Assembly: GCF_900102545.1 (NCBI RefSeq) | Contig: NZ_FNBN01000016.1 | Coordinates: 1 to 64,000, forward strand | DNA: 64,000 nt | Source: Chitinophaga filiformis | GTDB taxonomy: Bacteria; Bacteroidota; Bacteroidia; Chitinophagales; Chitinophagaceae | Reading direction: 5' to 3' | Shown here: positions 35,460 through 44,205 of the stretch, in pieces | How the letters are laid out: every line of letters starts with the position of its first letter | Position numbering within the stretch: the first letter of the stretch is position 1 | Made by a program: the position numbers and the translations under genes | The notes under the pieces: model-generated | What the model was told of the DNA's origin: nothing | What the model saw: the letters and a program-made list of their open reading frames with translations, nothing else | Database searches by the model: none

Positions 35460-37472
35460 CTATTTTTTATTATTAAACATCAAATATCGGGTGCTTTCGT
35501 AAAATGCCCGCGTTAAATTATCTAATGCTTTCGCTGTATCCGGATATTGCGCGCTTACATTTTTCAGCGGATCCCCCTGCATATCGTACAGGTAAGCCGC
35601 GTCGGTCTTCGTATTGATCTCATACATATAACGCTCCCCAATCATGGAGATATAGCCCTGGAGGTTCTTGGCATAGCTGGCGAAAGCATACCTGCTGGTC
35701 CGTGTGGAATCCAGCATATCCTGTCCCAGCGTATAGTTTTTAGCCGGTATGCCTACCAGTTTGGCCATTGTCGGGTAAATATCCACCAGGCTGACCGCAT
35801 AATTGATCACCTGGGGCTTAATCAGGGCCGGGGCATAAATAAAGCAGGTGGCATGCACTGATCCGCTGACCAGCTCATACTCCGGGGTAGGCATAAAATG
35901 ATAAGGATTCAGGGTACAGTTATGGTCCCCAAACATGATAAAGATGGTATTATCCAGGTACCCTCCCTTTTTCGCCAGATCAATCAGGTGCGCTACGTTA
36001 TAATCCTCATAACGGATAGCATTAAACTGATCCATAGACACAAATCCCGATTTCTTAAACTGCTCTTTATCAATATCTTTCTCTGTCAATTTCTTAAAAT
36101 CACCGGCTCCGTTTGTAGTCGTATAGGGAGGATGATTGTCTGCCAGCTGCAGGAAAGCCACAAAAGGCTGTTGCCTTTTAGCTGCATCCCTGAATATTTC
36201 GTCAGACTCGGTAATCAGGTCGTAGTCAGATACGCCCCATACGTCCGCTTTAGGCGCCTTGTAATAACCTTCTTCATAGATCTTAATGCCGTCCACATTA
36301 TTCGTAAATACCGCCCTGATATTGGCCCAGTTAGTATTTCCTCCCAGCATGTAATATTTCTCGTATCCCTTGAACTGGTCGAGTACCACCCGCTGATCAA
36401 TCATCTTCGGATGCCGGGAAGCTGTTTTGGTCAGACTGACGTCGGGCAATCCCACGGTCACACCGTACACCGTTCTGGCGGTACTGACAGCAGGCACGTA
36501 GAAGTTGCGGAAAAGGATCCCGCTGTCGGCCAGCCTTTTCATATTAGGCGTAGGCTGCATCGGGTTGTTGTACATACTGGTGATAGCCGCTCCGGTCGAT
36601 TCCAGCATCACCAGTACCACGTTCATTTTCTTCCTGTCGGAACCGGGAATATCCCGTACGAAGTTCAGTTTCTCCGCATCTGGTTGCTGTACACCCAGGT
36701 ACTGCGCTATTACGGGATAAAGCGCCCTCGTCTTTTTTATATCGTAGGTATCCGTTTTGCCAGACATGTTGGAAACATAATACAGCACGGGATTCAGGGC
36801 AAGACTAGTCACCCCGTTATCCCTGGTGAACATGGCCTGGCTCCAGCGCAAGGGAAAGTAGGCGATACTCGCATAAATACCGGCGGCAAAGAGGATCACC
36901 ATGGAGAACAACCAACCGCTGTATTTCCAGTTACTGAGCTTCACAGCAGGTTCCTTTGCCAGTCGCCCATAAGTACGGATGAACTGGTAAGTGATCAGGA
37001 ACAGGAACAGACCGATCCCCACCAATGTACGCACCACCGGGTAGCTCTGCCATAACATCCTGGCATTGTCTGCCCGTTCTCCTGAAGCCAGAAAGCGGGT
37101 AATGGTAGGATCCATGCGTAAGCCCAGGTAAGCATAATGACCCAGGTCGAACACATACGCAAATGTCAGTACCAGGTACACCAGGAAGAGATACACAAAA
37201 ACCGGCTTTCTGATGGCCGGTTTTGTAAAGAAGTTATTTCTGAAAATAAAAGCAAGCAGCAATAAGGGAACGGACAGGATCAGGGCAAGACGCATATCGA
37301 AACGCAGGCCCAGTGTCCATGCCTTCAGGATAGCCCCGCTGTCTGTAACGGTGGTCTTAAAGAAAAACAGAAAGAAAACCAGACGAAAAACGACCATGAA
37401 GAGATATAGGAATAAGGCCTGGATAATCACATATCGAATATACCGGGGTATACTCTTCCATAAATATTTCAT
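35460..37472 (-). CDS. LtaS-like phosphoglycerol/phosphoethanolamine transferase (sulfatase fold)
   Basis: 670 residues from the ATG at 37472 (MKYLWKSIPRY); the longer reading adds 24 residues with no sign of being coded. Five membrane segments in the first 200 residues are followed by a sulfatase-fold domain with VLVMLESTG, the candidate nucleophile Thr in STARTVYG, and MFGDHNCTL plus TCFIYAPAL metal-site regions. Unlike true sulfatases it has no CxPxR formylglycine motif. It likely transfers a phospho-alcohol head group from a lipid to an envelope glycan. First gene of a five-gene operon, divergent from glmM. Confidence 0.83.
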   Translation of the reverse strand: MKYLWKSIPRYIRYVIIQALFLYLFMVVFRLVFFLFFFKTTVTDSGAILKAWTLGLRFDMRLALILSVPLLLLAFIFRNNFFTKPAIRKPVFVYLFLVYLVLTFAYVFDLGHYAYLGLRMDPTITRFLASGERADNARMLWQSYPVVRTLVGIGLFLFLITYQFIRTYGRLAKEPAVKLSNWKYSGWLFSMVILFAAGIYASIAYFPLRWSQAMFTRDNGVTSLALNPVLYYVSNMSGKTDTYDIKKTRALYPVIAQYLGVQQPDAEKLNFVRDIPGSDRKKMNVVLVMLESTGAAITSMYNNPMQPTPNMKRLADSGILFRNFYVPAVSTARTVYGVTVGLPDVSLTKTASRHPKMIDQRVVLDQFKGYEKYYMLGGNTNWANIRAVFTNNVDGIKIYEEGYYKAPKADVWGVSDYDLITESDEIFRDAAKRQQPFVAFLQLADNHPPYTTTNGAGDFKKLTEKDIDKEQFKKSGFVSMDQFNAIRYEDYNVAHLIDLAKKGGYLDNTIFIMFGDHNCTLNPYHFMPTPEYELVSGSVHATCFIYAPALIKPQVINYAVSLVDIYPTMAKLVGIPAKNYTLGQDMLDSTRTSRYAFASYAKNLQGYISMIGERYMYEINTKTDAAYLYDMQGDPLKNVSAQYPDTAKALDNLTRAFYESTRYLMFNNKK

Positions 37473-37641
37473 GTAAACGTAGCTGTTGATTAATTTGACA
37501 TGCAAAAGTATGCTAAACTGTGGCATTAATGAAAAACGGGGCAAAGTTTCCTAACCCCTATATAAATAGCCCACATTAAAACTATAACGCATCTGTATAA
37601 ATTAATATTTAAATAGAAAGGAGCCCTACATATTTAATTCA

Positions 37642-37673
37642 TTTGTCTATTGCTGATTGTAATTTTATATTTG
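37642..37673 (+). promoter_or_regulatory. promoter of glmM
   Basis: TTTG (37642-37645), 20 bases, then TATATTTG (37666-37673): a full match to the Bacteroidota consensus. Predicted transcription start is near 37681, which favours the GTG start at 37698 for glmM over the TTG at 37689. Confidence 0.65.
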
Positions 37674-37697
37674 CCCTTCCTTTAAAAATTGAAATTC

Positions 37698-39080
37698 GTG
37701 GCACTGATCAAATCGATTTCTGGCATTCGCGGAACTATCGGGGGCAAACCAGGAGAAGGGCTATCTCCTCTCGATGTTGTAAAGTTCACAGCTGCATTCG
37801 GCACATGGCTCATTAAACAATCCGATAATAAAAAAGTAGTAATAGGGCGGGACGGTCGCATTTCAGGTGAAATGGTGAAACAGCTCGTAGTTGCTACCCT
37901 GAACGGATTGGGCCTGGATGTTGTGGATCTTGACCTTTCTACCACTCCTACGGTTGAAGTGGCTGTAAAGGCAGAACAGGCAGCTGGTGGTATCATTCTC
38001 ACAGCGAGCCACAACCCCAGAGAATGGAACGCTCTGAAACTGCTGAACAGTGAAGGCGAATTTATATCTGGCGAAGACGGAGCCATAGTACTCGATCTCG
38101 CCGCACGCGAAGATTTCTCTTTTGCTGATGTCAGCAAACTGGGCACCTACCAGAAAGACGACAGCTACCTGCAGAAACACATTGACATGGTGGTAAACTA
38201 TCCGCTGGTAGATGTTGCCGCTATTAAAGCCCGCAACTTCAAGGTAGTGGTAGACGCTGTCAACTCTACAGGCGCTATCTTCATTCCCGCCCTGCTGAAA
38301 GCACTAGGAGTAGAAGAAGTAACTGTGCTGTTCGATGAAGTAAATGGCCGTTTCAGCCACAATCCCGAGCCTTTACCAGAAAACCTTACTGCGTTAAGCA
38401 ATGAAGTAAATAAGTCCAGCGCTGACCTTGGTATTGCCGTAGATCCTGATGTAGACCGCCTCTGCTTCGTATGTGAAGATGGCAGTATGTTCGGTGAAGA
38501 ATATACCCTGGTAGCAGTAGCTGATTATATATTGAAAAGCCGCAAAGGGAACACCGTTTCCAACCTTTCTTCCACACAGGCGCTGAAAGATGTGACCCTG
38601 AAAAACGGAGGTGAATACCATCCTTCCGCAGTAGGAGAAGTGAATGTGGTGCGCAAAATGAAGGAAGTGAATGCCGTGATAGGTGGTGAAGGTAATGGCG
38701 GTATCATTGTACCAGACCTGCACTATGGCCGCGATGCGCTGATCGGTATTGGTCTCTTCCTGAGCCATGTGGCACAGAGCAAAAAGAACCTCAAAGCCCT
38801 GCGCAACAGCTATCCTGACTACTTTATTTCCAAAAACAAGATAGAACTGGATAAGGGTGTGGATGTAGCCACCATCTTTGATAAGATCAAAGGTAAGTAC
38901 AGGAATCAGCCTATTAACGTAGAAGACGGTCTGAAAATAGAGTTCGACAGGGATTGGGTACACTTACGCACTTCCAATACAGAGCCTATTATCCGTATTT
39001 ACGCGGAAAGCCAGAATGAGACGACGGCAGATAACATCGCCAAACGCATCATGCAGGACATCCGTGAGTTTATGCACTAA
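37698..39080 (+). CDS. glmM: phosphoglucosamine mutase
   Basis: 460 residues from a GTG start (MALIKSISGIRGTIGG, the usual beginning of these proteins in Bacteroidota); a TTG three codons earlier is possible. The phosphoserine loop TASHNPREWN with Ser104, the magnesium loop DPDVDRLCF, the sugar-binding GGEGNGG and the C-terminal phosphate loop RTSNTEPIIRIYAE are complete. It interconverts glucosamine-6-phosphate and glucosamine-1-phosphate for cell-wall UDP-GlcNAc. A phosphoglucomutase/phosphomannomutase activity cannot be excluded in this family. Confidence 0.85.
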   Translation: MALIKSISGIRGTIGGKPGEGLSPLDVVKFTAAFGTWLIKQSDNKKVVIGRDGRISGEMVKQLVVATLNGLGLDVVDLDLSTTPTVEVAVKAEQAAGGIILTASHNPREWNALKLLNSEGEFISGEDGAIVLDLAAREDFSFADVSKLGTYQKDDSYLQKHIDMVVNYPLVDVAAIKARNFKVVVDAVNSTGAIFIPALLKALGVEEVTVLFDEVNGRFSHNPEPLPENLTALSNEVNKSSADLGIAVDPDVDRLCFVCEDGSMFGEEYTLVAVADYILKSRKGNTVSNLSSTQALKDVTLKNGGEYHPSAVGEVNVVRKMKEVNAVIGGEGNGGIIVPDLHYGRDALIGIGLFLSHVAQSKKNLKALRNSYPDYFISKNKIELDKGVDVATIFDKIKGKYRNQPINVEDGLKIEFDRDWVHLRTSNTEPIIRIYAESQNETTADNIAKRIMQDIREFMH

Positions 39081-39103
39081 TCTTCAATAACTTAGAATAT
39101 TTT

Positions 39104-39145
39104 AACCGGCGGATGCATGTATTTGTATCCGCCGGTTGCTTTTTG
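39104..39145 (+). terminator. intrinsic terminator of glmM
   Basis: AACCGGCGGAT (39104-39114) pairs perfectly with ATCCGCCGGTT (39127-39137), followed by GCTTTTTG. Confidence 0.88.
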
Positions 39146-39217
39146 TATTGTATTTTCTAAAAAAATCAGACATTTGTGTCCGCCAACGGCATTTTTTTAT
39201 CAAAAACCACCACCACC

Positions 39218-40345
39218 TTGAAACGAATTTATTTTGATAATGCAGCCACCACGGCGCTGGATAAAGACGTGCTGGATGTGATGCTGCCTTACCTGACAGA
39301 AAAGTTTGGAAATCCTTCTTCCATCTATTCGTATGGCCGTGAAACAAGGCTGGCCATCGAAAACGCACGTAAATCCGTTGCAAAGATCCTGAACGCACAT
39401 CCGGGAGAGATCTTTTTTACCTCAGGCGGTACTGAAAGTACCAATACCGCGGTAAACGCAGCTATCCACAACCTGGGTTGCAGGCATATCATTTCTTCTG
39501 AAATTGAGCACCATGCTACCCTCCACTCCGTGGAGCATGCCCATTCAAAAGACAAGATCAGGCTGAGTAATGTAAGGCTGCAGCCCGATGGTCATGTGGA
39601 TATGGCGCACCTGCGTGAGCTGCTGGCCAATTCTCCTGAACGCTGCCTGGTAAGCCTGATGCATGCCAACAACGAAATCGGCAACCTGCTGGATCTTCAC
39701 GCAGTGGGTAACCTCTGCAAGGAATTTGACGCTATCTTCCATTCTGACACTGTACAGACAGTAGGACATTACGCTTTTGACCTGCGTAATACGCCTGTGC
39801 ATTTCATCAATGGCTCTGGTCACAAGTTCCATGGCCCTAAAGGTGTAGGTATTCTTTACATCAATGAAAATGTAAAGATCACGCCGTTCATTCATGGCGG
39901 TGCACAGGAACGTAATATGCGTGCCGGTACTGAGAATGTATATGGTATTGTTGGTTTCGCCAAAGCGCTGGAACTGGCTACTGAGCACATGGAAGAACAC
40001 AGTAAGTACATCAATGATCTGCGCATGTATATGATGGATCAGCTGAAACAACATATACCCGGTGTGAGCCATAATGGCGATCTCTATGGTCGCAGTCTGT
40101 ACACAGTATTGAATGTGTCTTTCCCTAAAACGGAGAAGAGTGAAATGCTCCTTTTCAACCTGGACATCAACGGTATCTGTGCATCCGGCGGCAGTGCCTG
40201 TACTTCCGGCGCTGATGCAGGCTCTCACGTTATCCGCGCCATCAACAGTGATCCCAACAGGATCGCCGTACGCTTCTCTTTCGCTAAAGACAATACGAAA
40301 GAAGAAATAGATGAAGTGATCACAAGACTGAAAGAGATTGTCTAA
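39218..40345 (+). CDS. cysteine desulfurase (NifS/IscS family)
   Basis: 375 residues when started at the TTG at 39218 (MKRIYFDNAATTALDKDV, the family's normal beginning); a GTG at 39176 would add 14 residues. The PLP lysine lies in NGSGHKFHGPKG, and the active Cys in CASGGSACTSG near the C-terminus. It removes sulfur from cysteine for iron-sulfur clusters or thio-modification. It is monocistronic between two terminators. Confidence 0.86.
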   Translation: MKRIYFDNAATTALDKDVLDVMLPYLTEKFGNPSSIYSYGRETRLAIENARKSVAKILNAHPGEIFFTSGGTESTNTAVNAAIHNLGCRHIISSEIEHHATLHSVEHAHSKDKIRLSNVRLQPDGHVDMAHLRELLANSPERCLVSLMHANNEIGNLLDLHAVGNLCKEFDAIFHSDTVQTVGHYAFDLRNTPVHFINGSGHKFHGPKGVGILYINENVKITPFIHGGAQERNMRAGTENVYGIVGFAKALELATEHMEEHSKYINDLRMYMMDQLKQHIPGVSHNGDLYGRSLYTVLNVSFPKTEKSEMLLFNLDINGICASGGSACTSGADAGSHVIRAINSDPNRIAVRFSFAKDNTKEEIDEVITRLKEIV

Positions 40346-40373
40346 ACAATCATACTCCAATAGTTAATAAAAA

Positions 40374-40416
40374 GAAAACGGTAAAAAGCAGATGGCTCTT
40401 TACCGTTTCTTTTTTA
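40374..40416. terminator. bidirectional terminator
   Basis: AAACGGTAAA (40376-40385) pairs with TTTACCGTTT (40399-40408), followed on the plus strand by CTTTTTTAT; the complementary A-rich flank also gives U residues on the minus strand. It separates the convergent cysteine desulfurase and LytTR genes. Confidence 0.82.
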
Positions 40417-40438
40417 TGCTATTGATATTGCAGACTGA

Positions 40439-41149
40439 TTAACTGTTCCGGTTGATCACATCATAGAACTTCTCCCTATAGCCATCACTGATAGGAATAG
40501 ACTGGTTGGCGATCATCACGGTATTTTTCTCTACAGAATTGATCTTATTCAGCGACACAACATAAGAGCGATGCACCCTGATGAATTTATCTGCAGGTAA
40601 ACGTGTTTCAAATGATTTGAGACTGCGCAGTGTAAGTACTGGCTGAAATGGTGTATAAATTTTCGTATAATCTTTCAGTGCTTCGATGAATAAAATATCT
40701 TCCAGGTTGATCTTAATGATCTTGTATTCTGTCTTGATAAAGATGTAGTCATTAACATGCCCGTTGTTGCTGTCCCCGTTCTTCTGCTGAGACATACTTC
40801 TCAGTTCCAGGGCCTTGGTAGCGGCTCTGAGAAAACGCTCAAAGGGCACGGGTTTCAACAGGTAATCCACCACTTCAAGATCGAATCCTTCCAGCGCATA
40901 CTCTCCATATGCAGTGGTAAAGATCACCATCGGCGGATACTTCAGGGATTTCATCAACTGAATACCGGTAATATCCGGCATCTTAATATCGAGGAACAGC
41001 AGATCCACCCGCTCTTCCTGTAAAAAACGTAGCGCCTCCGTTGCATTCTCAAATGTGCCGACCAGCTGCAGGAAAGGAACTTTCCTGGCGAAGTCAGTAA
41101 TTATTTCCAATGCCAGTGGTTCATCATCCACCGCTATGCACCTGATCAT
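40439..41149 (-). CDS. LytTR-type response regulator
   Basis: A 236-residue regulator with a receiver domain (CIAVDDEPLALEII, phosphoacceptor Asp in LFLDIKMPDITG, TTAYGEYALEGF) and a C-terminal LytTR DNA-binding domain (about 140-236, IFIKTEYKIIKINLEDILFIEALKDY and FIRVHRSYVV). It overlaps the histidine kinase gene by 26 bases, forming a LytS/LytR-like pair. The target genes are not known; LytTR sites are too degenerate to call here. Confidence 0.88.
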   Translation of the reverse strand: MIRCIAVDDEPLALEIITDFARKVPFLQLVGTFENATEALRFLQEERVDLLFLDIKMPDITGIQLMKSLKYPPMVIFTTAYGEYALEGFDLEVVDYLLKPVPFERFLRAATKALELRSMSQQKNGDSNNGHVNDYIFIKTEYKIIKINLEDILFIEALKDYTKIYTPFQPVLTLRSLKSFETRLPADKFIRVHRSYVVSLNKINSVEKNTVMIANQSIPISDGYREKFYDVINRNS

Positions 41150-42377
41150 TTTTCAACACGATTTTTAAATCAACAATAAATTGGTTTTCTGATTCTGTGA
41201 TTTCCAGATCATGGTCTCCGGTATACAATAGTTCCAACCGTTTACGCACATTCTGCAGGCCTATTCCCCCTTTCTCGGCCACACGCTTTCTGAAGCGACT
41301 GTTTTCTACTACCAGCCTCACCTGGTTTCTTTCGATAGCCAGGGCAATGGCAATGAAAGACGGTTCGGCATAACTGATCCCATGTTTAAAGGCATTCTCA
41401 ACAAATGGCACCAGCAACATGGGCTCTATTTTCAATCCTACCGGATTTCCCTGCACCGCATAATCCACTACTATATCGTCCGGTAATCTCAAACGTTGAA
41501 TATCAATATAATCCTCCAGGTATTGCAGCTCCTGTTGCAGCTGCACTTTGTCTTCGTTAGAGTCATAAATCATGTACCGCATGATCGTAGACAGCTTGAC
41601 GATGGCGTGTTCTGTCTGCGCGGAATGTTTATGCGCCAGGGAATAGATAGTGTTTAGACAGTTGAAAAGGAAGTGAGGATTAATCTGAGACTTTAAAAAT
41701 TTTAATTCTGCGTTCAGATTCTCCACTTTCAGCGCCTCCCTTTGCTGTTCACTCTTAAACCATTCCTGTGCGATCTTGATAAAGCCGCTCATAAAAAGCA
41801 TGAGCAATGCTGCAAAAACCGACTTCCGCAATATTTCCGGGAAAAGGATATAGTCGAGGAAAGACAGTTCACTTCGGGCATTGATAAATTCTCTTTTCCT
41901 GATCGAGTCATTCAGCGTAGCACCTGCATATACCGGAGTTATCCGTTCCTGGTATCTCGCCTTTGCATGCAGCCGGCCCTCCAGTAAATGGTACCGCATA
42001 AAGGGAGGTGGCGGAGCAAAACCCGCATCCCTATCCCTGTCTGGCGCTATCACCGTTTCCTGCGAGGCGAACGTTTTCCAGAAAACATACTCTGTAACTG
42101 CCTGTTGCATAATGATGAAGACCAGGGTCAATACAACAAAAGACAGATAGTAGACTATTTTCTTTAATGTGAAAAACCGGGGGATCAGTACATAAAAATT
42201 GAGATAAAACAATCCTATGAGGAAGAGGTTATCAACTATTTCCCGGGCGAAGAACCAGGGATGCTGGATCTTGATCCGGTAGATAAAAAAAGGAAAAAAC
42301 AGGAAACAGGTCCAAACCACAATATGTAGTCCTATATTGAATAACCGGTTCCTATAGAGTTGTTTTAAATTTATCAT
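41124..42377 (-). CDS. LytS/YehU-like sensor histidine kinase
   Basis: 417 residues from the ATG at 42377 (MINLKQLYRNRLFN); a longer reading adds 45 residues with poor coding character. Four membrane segments (around 15-35, 50-70, 75-95 and 190-210 of the short form) precede the His_kinase (PF06580 type) domain with SQINPHFLFNCLNTIYSL and the ATPase motif LLVPFVENAFKHG, plus GIGLQNVRKRLELLY. It has no large extracytoplasmic sensor, so the signal may be membrane-related. Confidence 0.86.
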   Translation of the reverse strand: MINLKQLYRNRLFNIGLHIVVWTCFLFFPFFIYRIKIQHPWFFAREIVDNLFLIGLFYLNFYVLIPRFFTLKKIVYYLSFVVLTLVFIIMQQAVTEYVFWKTFASQETVIAPDRDRDAGFAPPPPFMRYHLLEGRLHAKARYQERITPVYAGATLNDSIRKREFINARSELSFLDYILFPEILRKSVFAALLMLFMSGFIKIAQEWFKSEQQREALKVENLNAELKFLKSQINPHFLFNCLNTIYSLAHKHSAQTEHAIVKLSTIMRYMIYDSNEDKVQLQQELQYLEDYIDIQRLRLPDDIVVDYAVQGNPVGLKIEPMLLVPFVENAFKHGISYAEPSFIAIALAIERNQVRLVVENSRFRKRVAEKGGIGLQNVRKRLELLYTGDHDLEITESENQFIVDLKIVLKNDQVHSGG

Positions 42378-42555
42378 GTAGCCCAAAAGCGCGATAAACT
42401 TACACTCAATTCCCGTAAAGAGGCTGTTAAAATTTGTTAAGCGTAGTAAAAGGAATGTTAAAATTTCCGGGGAACAAAAAGTCTCTATGGCCAAATACAG
42501 TACTATGGCCAATATTAATATAAGTTACAATATATCTACCGGGGAGCTTTTAGTG

Positions 42556-42942
42556 CTACTCTACACCGGCTATTTTCATGTCAAGTAGTTCCTGCCTGGT
42601 TAGGTCCGGTAGTCCTCCGGGATTTTTCCTAAGCTTGGCGGCTAGGAGTTCACCCACTTTCCTGGCATCGGCCTCTGTTTTAAAAGGCGTTCTGCCCATA
42701 ATCACGGGTATGAAAGGTTGTTCAATGTAATTGTGAGACCCTTTATTGATCTTGAAGCCCCATCCTCCCCCTTCGGGTTGAAACGTAACTACCGCAATGC
42801 TGTCGTGCATTGCGGTAGCTGGCGCCTCTTCAATATGTTCAGTTCTTTCTGTTTGTTTTGACGGCTGCTGACAGGCTGTAAAGAACAGCGTGGCTGCCAG
42901 TACCGGCATACTCACAATAAGAATAGACTTGTAATTAGTCAT
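42556..42942 (-). CDS. DUF4907 family lipoprotein
   Basis: 128 residues from the ATG at 42942 (MTNYKSILIVSMPVLAATLFFTACQQ) with lipobox FFTAC. The remaining sequence, GGGWGFKINKGSHNYIEQPFIPVIMGRTPFKTEADARKVGELLAAKL in segments, fits DUF4907. It overlaps the kelch lipoprotein stop by eight bases, so the two are co-translated. DUF4907 proteins often sit beside kelch lipoproteins and LytTR pairs in Bacteroidota. Confidence 0.75.
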   Translation of the reverse strand: MTNYKSILIVSMPVLAATLFFTACQQPSKQTERTEHIEEAPATAMHDSIAVVTFQPEGGGWGFKINKGSHNYIEQPFIPVIMGRTPFKTEADARKVGELLAAKLRKNPGGLPDLTRQELLDMKIAGVE

Positions 42943-43954
42943 TAGTATCATTTTCCTGATCTGGGAAGAATTCGAACAGATCATCCAGGTAAGTGCTGGA
43001 AGAATAACCAGTACCTACGAAACCTTTTCCTTTAACAGTAAAGCCTACTGCTGAAGTACGGCTTGCACCATCGAAAGCAGTCTTTTCAGTCCAACGGTCG
43101 TTGATTGGATCATACTCCCAGGTAGTAGCGCTTGAACCGGTAGTCAGATAACCTTTGTTATTGATCACAAATGCCACAGCACCATAACGGGCGATGGAAG
43201 AATAGTCATCATCGAAAGAATCATCTGTAGCGTTTTCGATCTTAGCTTTCTCATTCCACTGGTCGTGGTCAGCATCATATGAATACATACGGGTAGGAGT
43301 TGTACCTGCACCGGAACCGGTTACCACGTATGCGCTATCGCCAATCACGAAAGCAACAGCCTGTCTTCTTTTATCTTTCAGAGAGTTAGCTGGTGACCAG
43401 GTGTTGCTGGAAGGGTTATATTTATAGAAATCGCTCATGTTGTTACCGCCATCATAGCCGGTACCTACATAACCCATACCTTTTAAACCGAAACCTACTG
43501 CGTAGTAGCGGCCAGTGCCAGGAAAATCAGCTCTGCTCTCCCAGCTGTTGGTAGCAGGATCGTATGCCCAGGTGTCTTTCAGTGTTTTCAGGTCGGAATC
43601 GCTACCGGTTGTTACATAACCTTTACCAGCTGCGGCGAAAGCTGCGGCACCGGTACGGGAAAGATCTCTGGTAGGATCATTTTTATCCGCCATAGTCGCT
43701 ATTATGGTCCAGTTATCCTTTACCGGATCATATTTATAAAAAGAACTTAACCAGGTACCACCATCAACACCACTGGTGCCAGTTCCTACATACGCTGTAT
43801 CACCGATCACAAAGCTCACTGCTTCCCTTCTGGCGTCTCCCTGGTAATCTGCCCTTCTTACCCAGTTACCCAGCTTAGTCGTGTCGTCGCTTGATGAACA
43901 GGAGGCCAATGTAAGTACTGCCAGTCCCAGAAAACATACTTTTAAATAGCGCAT
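42935..43954 (-). CDS. kelch-repeat lipoprotein
   Basis: A 339-residue surface or periplasmic lipoprotein with lipobox TLASC (Cys19). Roughly six kelch motifs follow, each with the pattern of an alternating VGFGLKGMGYVGTG-type strand pair and a following YKYNPSSNTW-type strand, forming a beta-propeller. Such propellers bind proteins or glycans. It shares a transcript with the DUF4907 gene and is divergent from the DUF4270 gene. Confidence 0.83.
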   Translation of the reverse strand: MRYLKVCFLGLAVLTLASCSSSDDTTKLGNWVRRADYQGDARREAVSFVIGDTAYVGTGTSGVDGGTWLSSFYKYDPVKDNWTIIATMADKNDPTRDLSRTGAAAFAAAGKGYVTTGSDSDLKTLKDTWAYDPATNSWESRADFPGTGRYYAVGFGLKGMGYVGTGYDGGNNMSDFYKYNPSSNTWSPANSLKDKRRQAVAFVIGDSAYVVTGSGAGTTPTRMYSYDADHDQWNEKAKIENATDDSFDDDYSSIARYGAVAFVINNKGYLTTGSSATTWEYDPINDRWTEKTAFDGASRTSAVGFTVKGKGFVGTGYSSSTYLDDLFEFFPDQENDTND

Positions 43955-43982
43955 AAGTTATTTTTACTTTTTTAATAGCTGC

Positions 43983-44012
43983 CAAAATTATCCGCACTTA
44001 TTTAAGCTCAAT
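43983..44012 (-). promoter_or_regulatory. candidate promoter of the kelch/DUF4907 operon
   Basis: On the minus strand ATTG (44012-44009) is followed after 18 bases by TAATTTTG (43990-43983), a perfect -7 element with a weaker -33 box. It lies about 30 bases from the kelch gene start. Confidence 0.45.
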
Positions 44013-44205
44013 CACGAAATAGATGTTTGGGGACTTTTGACAGACAAATCAGGTCTTTTTATCTGCCAACTGGTTTTTTACCATGTACAGCACCTTGCTA
44101 CCCCAGCAGTAGCACAAAGAGTGCCGAAGGTTATTCGTCGATAAAAAGAGCCTGTTCGCATATTAAATCAGCGTGAAGTTGGGTTCCTGTCTAAAATTGC
44201 GCTCC

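Noticed and set aside
35898..37055. 385-codon plus-strand ORF
   Set aside because: Antisense to the LtaS-like gene; its translation is rich in Cys, His and Ile with no domain pattern, a shadow of the real gene.
35460..37472. Type I sulfatase as substrate of the FGE-like lipoprotein
   Set aside because: The protein has a sulfatase fold but no CxPxR motif and uses a Thr nucleophile, so it is not a formylglycine enzyme.
42485..42512. Direct repeat CTATGGCCAA, two copies 18 bases apart upstream of the histidine kinase
   Set aside because: Only ten bases long and two copies; could be a regulator site but chance cannot be excluded.
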